Of a stretch of 64,000 bases of DNA, positions 53,977 through 64,000 are shown in pieces. The position numbers and the translations under genes were made by a program. Source of the DNA: Paenibacillus sp. 1781tsa1 (GTDB taxonomy: Bacteria > Bacillota > Bacilli > Paenibacillales > Paenibacillaceae); NCBI RefSeq assembly GCF_024159265.1, contig NZ_JAMYWY010000001.1, positions 2,356,001 through 2,420,000 of the forward strand, given 5' to 3'. How positions within the stretch are numbered: position 1 is the first letter of the stretch; every line of letters begins with the position of its first letter. The notes below the pieces were generated by a model, which was given only the letters and a program-made list of their open reading frames with translations, searched no databases and was not told the origin of the DNA.

Positions 53977-55524
53977 ATGAACCGGTTGTGCAAGGTGCTG
54001 ATTGTTGACGATGAGTTTCTGGTAAGACAGGGCATAAAGCACCATATGAACTGGGAAGCAGAAGGATTTATCATTGTGGGTGAAGCTTCCAACGGTGAAG
54101 AAGGATTGCAGCAGGTGAGCCTGTTAAAACCGGATATTGTGATTACCGACATTGTCATGCCTGTCATGGATGGCGAAACGTTTGTCCGTACACTAAAAGC
54201 CAGTAATCCGCAGATTGAAGTTATTGTACTTAGCAGCTTCAGTGAGTTCGAGTATGTACGTTCTACGCTTCAGCACGGGGCAGCAGATTATATACTGAAA
54301 CCGAAGCTGGATACAAATGAATTATTGCAGGTCCTTCAACGCACAGCGGGTAAAATTCCGGAGCTACAGTTTGAGCCGTCGCACGATGGCTGGAGACTTG
54401 GACAACTGATGGAGAAGATGTTATCGGGATTTACATTGGATGAAGATAGCGAAATGCCGATGATACGAGATACCTTTCCGTACAAATCCTTTCGATTGCT
54501 TGTGTATAAACCCGTGGATGCTGGAGGGAATCCGCTGAAGTTGGATCAGGAACAGATGGAATCCAAGCTCCGCGGTGATCTGCCTGAAGTGGAATGTGCA
54601 ATGGTTCCCGCAGAGGGTTCATTACCTGTCATGCTTCTTAATGTCGATCCTGCGAGAGATGGTTGGATGCTTGAACGGATTAGACAGTTGGCCAGTGAAA
54701 ATGCAACAGGAGAAGGCAGTCCTGGTTGGGTGCTTAGTGAAAGCTTTACTTCATTTGAACAGATGGGTGTTGTCTACCGGGAACGCCTTATTAAGCTGAT
54801 GGAATATCGCTTCTATTATAAAGATCGACCTATCCTGGTGTATGGTGAACTGCCTCCATTGCATCCCGCTGGTTACCAGTTTAATGTGAATATGTTCTTA
54901 CAGCATGTGAAGCGTAACCGGGTCGAAGCGGCAAGAGAGTATTTACAGGAACATGCGACAACCCTTGGACGGGATTATATTGCCGATGTGTTTGAGATCA
55001 AATCATTTCTCGGTAACTTGATCTTCAACGTAACCATTACCCTCGCGGATATGGATGTTCAGTCTTCCGGGCTGGAAGAGAGCAAATATACGTATTTTAA
55101 AAATGTGGACGGGGCTTCGAGTCTGGACGAAGTTATGACTGTACTTGATCAGTTTATGACGGAAGTTCAGGAGTGCACCGCCGGTGCAGGTGGAAAACGA
55201 AGTGACCCGAATATGAAGATGCTGCTGGATTACATGCATGAGCACTTTGACCAGCCGCTTGGGCTTGCTGAGGTAGCGAAACACTTTCATTTCAATCCAT
55301 CGTATTTGTCCAGTTACTTTTCATCTCACAAAAAAGAAGGATTTAATGAATATTTGAATAAAATTCGGATTGAAAAAGCCGAGGAACTGCTTCGATCCGA
55401 TGATGTAACGATCTCGGAGATCAGCAGCATGGTAGGTTATTCCGATCATAGTTACTTTTGCAAAGTGTTCAAAAAGTTCACCGGACTATCACCAAGCCGA
55501 TACCGGCGCAAATTCTGGGCATAA
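53977..55524 (+). CDS. YesN-type response regulator with AraC output domain
   Basis: A 515-residue protein with an N-terminal receiver (phospho-acceptor Asp58 in VITDIVMPVMDG), a long middle region of about 260 residues, and a C-terminal AraC HTH (LGLAEVAKHFHFNPSYLSSYFSSHKKEGFNEYLNKIRIEKAEELL and VGYSDHSYFCKVFKKFTGLSPSRYR). These regulators act with YesM kinases to induce carbohydrate ABC importers. GGGGG precedes the ATG. It is followed 18 bases later by its kinase and then by a sugar importer that is its likely target. Confidence 0.93.
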   Translation: MNRLCKVLIVDDEFLVRQGIKHHMNWEAEGFIIVGEASNGEEGLQQVSLLKPDIVITDIVMPVMDGETFVRTLKASNPQIEVIVLSSFSEFEYVRSTLQHGAADYILKPKLDTNELLQVLQRTAGKIPELQFEPSHDGWRLGQLMEKMLSGFTLDEDSEMPMIRDTFPYKSFRLLVYKPVDAGGNPLKLDQEQMESKLRGDLPEVECAMVPAEGSLPVMLLNVDPARDGWMLERIRQLASENATGEGSPGWVLSESFTSFEQMGVVYRERLIKLMEYRFYYKDRPILVYGELPPLHPAGYQFNVNMFLQHVKRNRVEAAREYLQEHATTLGRDYIADVFEIKSFLGNLIFNVTITLADMDVQSSGLEESKYTYFKNVDGASSLDEVMTVLDQFMTEVQECTAGAGGKRSDPNMKMLLDYMHEHFDQPLGLAEVAKHFHFNPSYLSSYFSSHKKEGFNEYLNKIRIEKAEELLRSDDVTISEISSMVGYSDHSYFCKVFKKFTGLSPSRYRRKFWA

Positions 55525-55542
55525 AGTCAGAAGGATAAGATC

Positions 55543-57312
55543 ATGAAGAAATGGATGAACAGATTATCTCGTCTCGGATTATTTCCCAAGTTGTTTCTGG
55601 TTATGGTCATCAGTATTGTTCTCGTGTCAGTACTTATCTTGTGGACGACCATTCACATGTCAACCAATCTGTTTACCGAGACGTTCAGCATCACGAACTC
55701 CAAGGTGTTGAATCAGATTAAGACAAATTTTGAATCCTTTAATGAATCAATCGCTGCGGTTACTAATAATGTAGCTCAAAGTGGTGCCATTCGGGGATTT
55801 CTGTCTGAGGGGGATGCAGACTCAGTCTCAACAGCCAAATCTTTCTATAATATGCGTGAAACCATGAATCGGGTTCAAACCATTATTGAGTCTTATGAAG
55901 TAGGTATTACCATTGTGGGAGTAAACGGACGAAGTTTTTCCACCAATCCGGCTTATATTAAGAAGACAGGGGACGAATTGAAGCAGGAGCCCATTACCAA
56001 AGCAGCAATCCAATCGCCGAGCAGGCTGATTTTTGACTATTACCGCAGTGATACAAGTGAAGGCGAGCTACAGATGATCTCTGCAACAAAGGCATTGACG
56101 GATCGAACAAGAAATCACATATACGGGACACTCTACGTTACTATGAGAGAAGTGGAATTCCAACAGTTCTATTCCAGTTTCACGAGTCGAGGTAATGATG
56201 TTGTTATTATGAATGAAAAGGGCGAAATTATATCTTCAAACCGTCTGGACTGGATCGGTACAATTCAGCCGGAACTGCTCACATATGCTAAGGATTTGAG
56301 TGTGGACGTTTCGAAAAGTATTAATGCCCGTGTCATGGGGCAAGAGAGCATTATTCTATCTGAGTATTTACCCTTCTATCGGTTTTACCTGATTAATGTA
56401 GTGGATAAAAGTATGGCGATGGAACAGCTCATTGATATGAAGACGGTTGCGTTGATCTGTACAGCGATCGTTATCGGTGCGCTTGTTCTGGTGTTTCTGA
56501 TTACAAGCCAAATCACCAAATCACTGCGCAGACTGGTAAAGCAGATGTCTAATATCACGAAAAGTGATCTGGATAACTATATACCGGTTAGTGGCAGTTA
56601 CGAGAGTCGGCAACTGGGCCATGCTTACAACTATATGCTTGATGAACTGCATGATTATGTGGATCAATTAGTAAAGACGCAGCATGAACAACGTAACGCA
56701 GAGCTTGCGGCATTACAGAGTCAGATTAATCCTCATTTCTTGTACAATACTCTTGCATCTGTCAAAGTTCTGGTGCAACAAGGCAACAAGGACAGGGCAG
56801 CGGAGACCATTAATGCATTAATTGGATTGTTGCAAAATACGATCAGTGATGTGAGTCAGACTGTTACAGTGGAGCAAGAAGTCGAGAATTTGAAAAATTA
56901 TGTCTTCATTAATCACGTTAGATACGGTGGCCGGATTAAAGCTGCTTTTTACGTTGCACCGGATTGTACGCACTATCATGTACCCAAGTTGGTGATCCAA
57001 CCGTTTATTGAGAATGCATTTTTCCATGGATTTATCAAAAAAGAGACAGGGACGATTCATGTCATGGTTTCCAGAGCGGGGGAATCACTCATCTGTGAGA
57101 TCATGGACAATGGTGATGGAATTGAAGGGCTTGTCATGGGAGAAACCTTACCCAATCCGAAGAATAATCGTCAACTATTCAGCGGCATCGGTATTCGCAA
57201 TGTACATGACCGTATTGAGTTATTATATGGATCGCCTTATGGTGTCACCATTATGAGTACCGTCGGGGAAGGAACAAGAGTCACCGTTACACTGCCTTTA
57301 ATCACGAGTTGA
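55543..57312 (+). CDS. YesM-type sensor histidine kinase
   Basis: A 589-residue membrane kinase: TM1 (about 15-38), a Cache-like extracellular domain (about 39-300), TM2 (about 305-325), HAMP, and the His_kinase/HATPase_c region. The phospho-acceptor is His398 in SQINPHFLYNTL. GDGIEG and SGIGIRNVHDRIELLYG are ATP-binding motifs of the LytS/YesM group. It probably senses an oligosaccharide directly or through the binding protein encoded downstream, and phosphorylates the adjacent YesN-type regulator. Confidence 0.93.
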   Translation: MKKWMNRLSRLGLFPKLFLVMVISIVLVSVLILWTTIHMSTNLFTETFSITNSKVLNQIKTNFESFNESIAAVTNNVAQSGAIRGFLSEGDADSVSTAKSFYNMRETMNRVQTIIESYEVGITIVGVNGRSFSTNPAYIKKTGDELKQEPITKAAIQSPSRLIFDYYRSDTSEGELQMISATKALTDRTRNHIYGTLYVTMREVEFQQFYSSFTSRGNDVVIMNEKGEIISSNRLDWIGTIQPELLTYAKDLSVDVSKSINARVMGQESIILSEYLPFYRFYLINVVDKSMAMEQLIDMKTVALICTAIVIGALVLVFLITSQITKSLRRLVKQMSNITKSDLDNYIPVSGSYESRQLGHAYNYMLDELHDYVDQLVKTQHEQRNAELAALQSQINPHFLYNTLASVKVLVQQGNKDRAAETINALIGLLQNTISDVSQTVTVEQEVENLKNYVFINHVRYGGRIKAAFYVAPDCTHYHVPKLVIQPFIENAFFHGFIKKETGTIHVMVSRAGESLICEIMDNGDGIEGLVMGETLPNPKNNRQLFSGIGIRNVHDRIELLYGSPYGVTIMSTVGEGTRVTVTLPLITS

Positions 57313-57349
57313 GTTATAGCTATTTGAATTGAGTACAATCAAAATTGAG

Positions 57350-57389
57350 ATCCCTCGTAACTGTATTTCTACAGAAACGGGGGATTTTG
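57350..57389 (+). terminator. terminator of the two-component operon
   Basis: ATCCC, CGT and CTGT pair with ACAG, ACG and GGGAT with mismatches between, then TTTTGTTG. Confidence 0.7.
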
Positions 57390-57480
57390 TTGTGTCAGAG
57401 TTGAAGCAAACACACATATTTGTACGATCTCAAGATCAAGATAATACAAAATCAAAAGAAATTACAAAAAAACAAATTTA

Positions 57481-57495
57481 ATGCAAACGGTTTCT
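57481..57495 (+). promoter_or_regulatory. cre-like site before the sugar ABC importer
   Basis: ATGCAAACGGTTTCT matches the cre consensus WTGNAANCGNWNNCA except for the last base. Confidence 0.6.
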
Positions 57496-57653
57496 GTAAA
57501 GGTTTTCATTGTGGCAATAAGATGACAAATCCGCACAAAATTATTACTAACGAATGGAGATATGGGAATGATAAGATGAATACATCGAAAGCAACCGCTT
57601 TCAGAAAACGCAAACAAATTACACACAAAGAGGTCGAAGGGGAGTTGAACGTT

Positions 57654-58946
57654 TTGAAAAAAATGTGGGTATTGATGCTCGTTACAGTACTGCTGTTGTC
57701 CGCATGTTCATCCGGTGGTGGAGGTAATTCTGCCAGTGGTGGAGATGAAAAAACAAACGAAATTACGATCTGGGCTTGGGACAAAGCATTTAACGTCGCT
57801 GCTCTTGAACAAGCAAAAGAAATTTATCAAAAAGAAAATCCTGATTTGAAGATCAACATCATTGAGAATGCTCAAGATGCGATTATCCAGAAGCTGAACA
57901 CAGGATTGAACTCTGGAACAAGCAGCGGTCTTCCAAACATTGTTTTGATTGAAGACTATCGTGCACAAAGCTTCCTGAGTGCGTATCCGGATGCATTTAA
58001 AGATTTGTCTTCTACAATTAAAGCTTCCGATTTTGCAGATTACAAAATTGGACCAACATCCTATGAGGGCAAACAATATGGAGTTCCATTTGACTCCGGC
58101 GTAGCAGGTTTGTACTACAGAACGGATTTGCTGGAACAAGCGGGCTACAAGTCTGCTGACTTGCAAGACATCACTTGGGATGATTACATCCAAATCGGTA
58201 AAGATGTGAAAGCAAAAACTGGTAAAGAGTTGCTGTCTCTTGACCCGAATGATCTTGGAATCATTCGCATGATGATCCAAACAGCAGGCAAATGGTACAC
58301 TGCAGAAGATGGCAAGACACCTGACATTAGCAGTAACCCTGCATTGAAAGAAGCTTTCGAAACATACAAAAAAATGATGGATGCCAACATTGTTAAATTG
58401 CACTCCGACTGGAGCCAATTCGTTGCCAATGCCAATAACGGTAGCGTAGCAACAATTCCTACAGGTAACTGGTTCTCACCATCTGTACGTCAAGAAGCAT
58501 CCCAATCCGGTAAATGGGCTGTAGCTCCAATGCCGAAAATGGCTGGTCAATCTAACTCTGTACATGCATCCAACTTGGGCGGTAGCTCTTGGTATGTAAT
58601 GAACAACGTTCCTGGTGCAGATCAAGCAGCTGACTTCATGGCCAAAACATTTGGTTCTGACAAACAATTGTACCAAGACTTGTTGACAAATATTGGTGCG
58701 ATCGGTACGTACAAACCGGCTACTGATGGTGAAGCGTACAACAAGCCAGATGAGTTCTTCAGCGGTCAAAAAATCTTCAGTGATTTCGCAAATTGGACCA
58801 AAGAAATTCCAAATGTAAACTATGGTAGCAACACATATGCAATTGAAGACATTCTGGTTGTTGAAATGCAAGCGTACCTGAATGGTAAATCAATTGATGA
58901 AGTTTTGGCTGAAGCACAAAAACAAGCTGAAGCACAATTAAACTAG
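57654..58946 (+). CDS. sugar ABC transporter substrate-binding lipoprotein
   Basis: A 430-residue family 1 extracellular solute-binding protein. The lipobox is LLSAC with Cys18 as the lipidated residue, after a short hydrophobic segment. EITIWAWDKAFN and the Trp- and Asp-rich binding region are typical of oligosaccharide binders. The start is TTG 57654 with AAGGGGAG nine bases upstream; the longer frame to 57420 has no signal-peptide logic. It delivers oligosaccharides to the two permeases downstream. The ATPase is not encoded here, so a shared MsmX-type ATPase is likely. Which sugar is bound is unknown. Confidence 0.93.
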   Translation: MKKMWVLMLVTVLLLSACSSGGGGNSASGGDEKTNEITIWAWDKAFNVAALEQAKEIYQKENPDLKINIIENAQDAIIQKLNTGLNSGTSSGLPNIVLIEDYRAQSFLSAYPDAFKDLSSTIKASDFADYKIGPTSYEGKQYGVPFDSGVAGLYYRTDLLEQAGYKSADLQDITWDDYIQIGKDVKAKTGKELLSLDPNDLGIIRMMIQTAGKWYTAEDGKTPDISSNPALKEAFETYKKMMDANIVKLHSDWSQFVANANNGSVATIPTGNWFSPSVRQEASQSGKWAVAPMPKMAGQSNSVHASNLGGSSWYVMNNVPGADQAADFMAKTFGSDKQLYQDLLTNIGAIGTYKPATDGEAYNKPDEFFSGQKIFSDFANWTKEIPNVNYGSNTYAIEDILVVEMQAYLNGKSIDEVLAEAQKQAEAQLN

Positions 58947-58950
58947 GACA

Positions 58951-59046
58951 CCCAAGGTAACTTATAGAACCCAAGGTAACTCGGAGCCGTCTCCCTTGTC
59001 TGGCGCAAGTCGAACCGGATAAGGCGAGAGGCTCTGTGGGTTCTAT
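58951..59046 (+). repeat. direct repeat and large stem-loop between binding protein and permease genes
   Basis: CCCAAGGTAACT occurs twice, at 58951-58962 and 58970-58981. ATAGAACCCA (58964-58973) pairs perfectly with TGGGTTCTAT (59037-59046), and GAGCC/GGCTC and TCTC/GAGA extend the hairpin inside. There is no U-run. Such structures protect upstream mRNA and keep binding-protein levels above permease levels. Confidence 0.7.
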
Positions 59047-59077
59047 CCATGTTCCGTGGAGAGAGAGGAGCCATACT

Positions 59078-59977
59078 GTGAAAGCCATAAATACAGGAGA
59101 CAGTCTCCAAAAGAAAAGTAATTTGACTGGATGGGCTTTTGTTTTGCTGGCTGTTATCGGGATTGTAGCATTTTACTTCTACCCGATGATTCAAGCGCTG
59201 CTCTTATCATTCAAGTCTGGCAAAGGGGCCAATCTTGAATTTTCGGGCCTTGCGAACTACAAAAGATTGTTAGTTGATACAACGTTCCGCACAGCATTAT
59301 CGAACACATTCATCTACTTGATCATTCAAGTGCCTGTAATGATTATTCTCGGTTTGTTTATTTCCGTATTGCTGAATGACAGCACACTGCGCTTCCGGAG
59401 TTTCTTCCGCACAGCCATTTTCTTGCCTTGTGTAACTTCATTGGTAGCCTATTCTGTTGTATTCAAATATTTGTTTGCACCTGATGGAATGGTCAATCAA
59501 TTCTTGATGGGCTTGCACATTATCGGTGATCCAATTCAATGGATCACAGACCCGTTCTGGGCTAAAATTACGATCATAATCGCCGTTACTTGGCGTTGGA
59601 CCGGATATAACATGATTTTCTATCTGTCATCTCTGCAGAACATCGATCAATCGATCTATGAAGCAGCAAAAATAGACGGAGCCAATGCATTCACCCAATT
59701 TTTCAAAATTACAGTTCCTTTGCTCAAACCCATTATCCTCTTCACGTCGATCACATCAACGATTGGTACATTGCAAATCTTCGATGAGATTATGAATATT
59801 ACGAAGGGTGGTCCAGGTAACGCGACCATGTCGATCTCACAGTATATCTACAACCTTTCGTTCAAGTATTCACCGGACTTTGGATATGCAGCAACGGTTT
59901 CATATTCCATTGTAATTTTGATCATTGTATTGTCCATTATCCAGTTTAAAGTGGCAGGTGATAATAAAAATGGCTAA
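59078..59977 (+). CDS. sugar ABC transporter permease (MalF/LacF-type)
   Basis: A 299-residue permease with six membrane helices. The EAA loop, the ATPase contact, reads YEAAKIDGANAFTQFFKITVPLLKP. GTG 59078 is preceded by GAGAGAGGAG with eight bases of spacing. It forms a heterodimeric channel with the next gene's product, whose start overlaps its stop. Confidence 0.92.
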   Translation: MKAINTGDSLQKKSNLTGWAFVLLAVIGIVAFYFYPMIQALLLSFKSGKGANLEFSGLANYKRLLVDTTFRTALSNTFIYLIIQVPVMIILGLFISVLLNDSTLRFRSFFRTAIFLPCVTSLVAYSVVFKYLFAPDGMVNQFLMGLHIIGDPIQWITDPFWAKITIIIAVTWRWTGYNMIFYLSSLQNIDQSIYEAAKIDGANAFTQFFKITVPLLKPIILFTSITSTIGTLQIFDEIMNITKGGPGNATMSISQYIYNLSFKYSPDFGYAATVSYSIVILIIVLSIIQFKVAGDNKNG

Positions 59978-60800
59978 ATTTAAAGCAAAACGAATTTTCA
60001 CTTATGTGTTCCTGTCCATCGTCGCTTTTGTATCCATTTTTCCATTCTTCTGGATGTTGGTCAGTTCAACGAATGCGTCTGTTGATGTAACCAAAGGCAG
60101 ATTGTTACCGGGTTCGGCTTTCATTGATAACTTCAACAAACTGCTTGATTCGACAAATCTCGTGCAGGCTCTCGGGAACTCGGCTATTATCTCGGTAGTC
60201 TCGACTGCTCTGGCGCTGTTGATTGGTTCCATGGCAGGTTATGGATTCGAAGTATTTCGCACGAAGTCCCGTGATATTGTGTTTAACATCCTGTTGTTAT
60301 CCATGATGATCCCGTTTGCAGCAATCATGGTACCACTGTACCGCATGTTCGCAACAATCTCCGGTGTTGCACCAGTGATCGGAATTAACACGATGGCAGC
60401 AGTTATCCTGCCAACCATTGCAACAGCGTTCCTGATCTTCTTCTTCCGTCAGAACACCAAAATGTTCCCGAAAGATTTGCTGGAAGCTGGACGTATTGAT
60501 GGTTTGAGCGAACTCGGGATCTTCCTGAAGATCTACATGCCAACAATGAAAACAACTTATGCAGCGGCAGCAATTATTACATTCATGAGTAGCTGGAACA
60601 ACTATCTATGGCCACTCATTGTATTGCAAACGCCTGACCAACAAACGATTCCGCTATTGATCTCAAATCTTGGTGCTGGTTATGCTCCGGATTACGGAGT
60701 AATCATGACAGCAATCGTTATCGCAACACTGCCTACAGCAATCGTATTCTTCATCATGCAGAAACATTTTGTTGCAGGTATGGTAGGTTCCGTGAAGTAA
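59970..60800 (+). CDS. sugar ABC transporter permease (MalG/LacG-type)
   Basis: A 276-residue permease with six helices. The EAA loop reads LLEAGRIDGLSELGIFLKIYMPTMKTTY. ATG 59970 overlaps the previous stop by eight bases, so the two are coupled. C-terminal residues KHFVAGMVGSVK are typical of this subunit. Confidence 0.93.
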   Translation: MAKFKAKRIFTYVFLSIVAFVSIFPFFWMLVSSTNASVDVTKGRLLPGSAFIDNFNKLLDSTNLVQALGNSAIISVVSTALALLIGSMAGYGFEVFRTKSRDIVFNILLLSMMIPFAAIMVPLYRMFATISGVAPVIGINTMAAVILPTIATAFLIFFFRQNTKMFPKDLLEAGRIDGLSELGIFLKIYMPTMKTTYAAAAIITFMSSWNNYLWPLIVLQTPDQQTIPLLISNLGAGYAPDYGVIMTAIVIATLPTAIVFFIMQKHFVAGMVGSVK

Positions 60801-60843
60801 TGAAAACAGCATAATCCGTGTAAATAACGGGTGCAGGAAAGAA

Positions 60844-60882
60844 GAGAGGACGCCAGTTATGGCGTACCTCTGTCTTTTTTGT
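60844..60882 (+). terminator. terminator of the sugar importer operon
   Basis: GAGG-ACGCC and GGCGT-ACCTC pair with one bulged base around AGTTAT, followed by TGTCTTTTTT. The GH2 gene downstream is therefore probably transcribed in part from its own promoter. Confidence 0.78.
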
Positions 60883-60943
60883 TTATGTAAAGCAAAAAGG
60901 AAGTCAGATACAACCTTGAATAAGTCAAACTATACCGTTTTAA

Positions 60944-64000
<3,057 letters not shown>

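Larger units (their letters stand above)
57313..57653 (+). other. intergenic region before the sugar importer
   Basis: It holds a terminator, a cre-like site and an inverted repeat GAAAGC/GCTTTC (57587-57602). The open frame that continues upstream of 57654 lacks the composition of a gene. It probably contains the YesN binding sites, which I cannot identify by eye. Confidence 0.5.

Noticed and set aside
57708..58418. A 236-residue minus-strand open frame inside the substrate-binding protein gene
   Set aside because: It has no ribosome binding site, its composition is Cys- and Phe-rich without family motifs, and it lies wholly opposite a clear solute-binding protein gene.

Overview
The window looks like a chromosomal segment of a Gram-positive, endospore-forming Bacillota, most likely a Paenibacillus. 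Supporting signs are a gerA-type spore germination operon, YesM/YesN-type two-component systems, strong AGGAGG ribosome binding sites with frequent GTG and TTG starts, cre-like sites, and many secreted or cytoplasmic plant-polysaccharide hydrolases. I see no rRNA, tRNA, CRISPR array, insertion sequence or phage gene. The genus is inferred from protein character, not from a database search.

Layout. 1-5514: the 3' part of a GH31 alpha-xylosidase, an APH-fold small-molecule kinase and a large GH3 glycosidase with a fascin-like insert and a CBM6. 5673-8928: two MFS exporters converging on a strong terminator, the second with its own MarR regulator and a palindromic operator. 9187-13642: a FucU/RbsD mutarotase, then a germinant receptor operon (order A-C-small membrane protein-B) with a candidate sigma-G promoter. 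13882-20722: a GNAT enzyme, a TraX-like membrane protein, a single-module NRPS with reductive release (partial C, A, T, R) and a chemoreceptor. 21210-26090: rpiA, GNAT, MarR, then a CarH-like B12 photoreceptor domain protein directly followed by a soluble hybrid histidine kinase. 26127-35466: an alpha/beta hydrolase, a broken small gene, a methyltransferase, a BadF-type sugar kinase, a GNAT, a marR-mmpL efflux operon, an SGNH esterase and another APH-fold kinase. 35579-38259 (minus): a Tet(M)-like ribosome protection GTPase followed by a TPR protein. 38406-42496: an AraC regulator divergent from uxaB-uxaA (galacturonate catabolism). 42597-44280: an AlkZ-related protein and a WYL regulator. 44721-64000: a carbohydrate block with GH42 beta-galactosidase and divergent AraC regulator, two esterases (one close to Axe2 acetylxylan esterase), an SMP-30 lactonase, a secreted GH74 xyloglucanase with X2 and CBM3 modules, a YesN/YesM two-component pair, a sugar ABC importer and a GH2 beta-galactosidase running off the end.

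How it works together. The two ends fit hemicellulose use. GH74 cuts xyloglucan outside the cell, esterases deacetylate, the YesMN-controlled ABC importer takes up oligosaccharides, and GH31, GH42, GH2 and GH3 trim xylose, galactose and glucose inside. The uxaBA genes handle galacturonate from pectin. Cre-like sites before uxaBA, yesN, the ABC operon and GH74 suggest carbon catabolite control. The most unusual part is the apparent light/B12 signalling pair at 23271-26090. The lone NRPS reductase and the Tet(M)-like/TPR operon are next.
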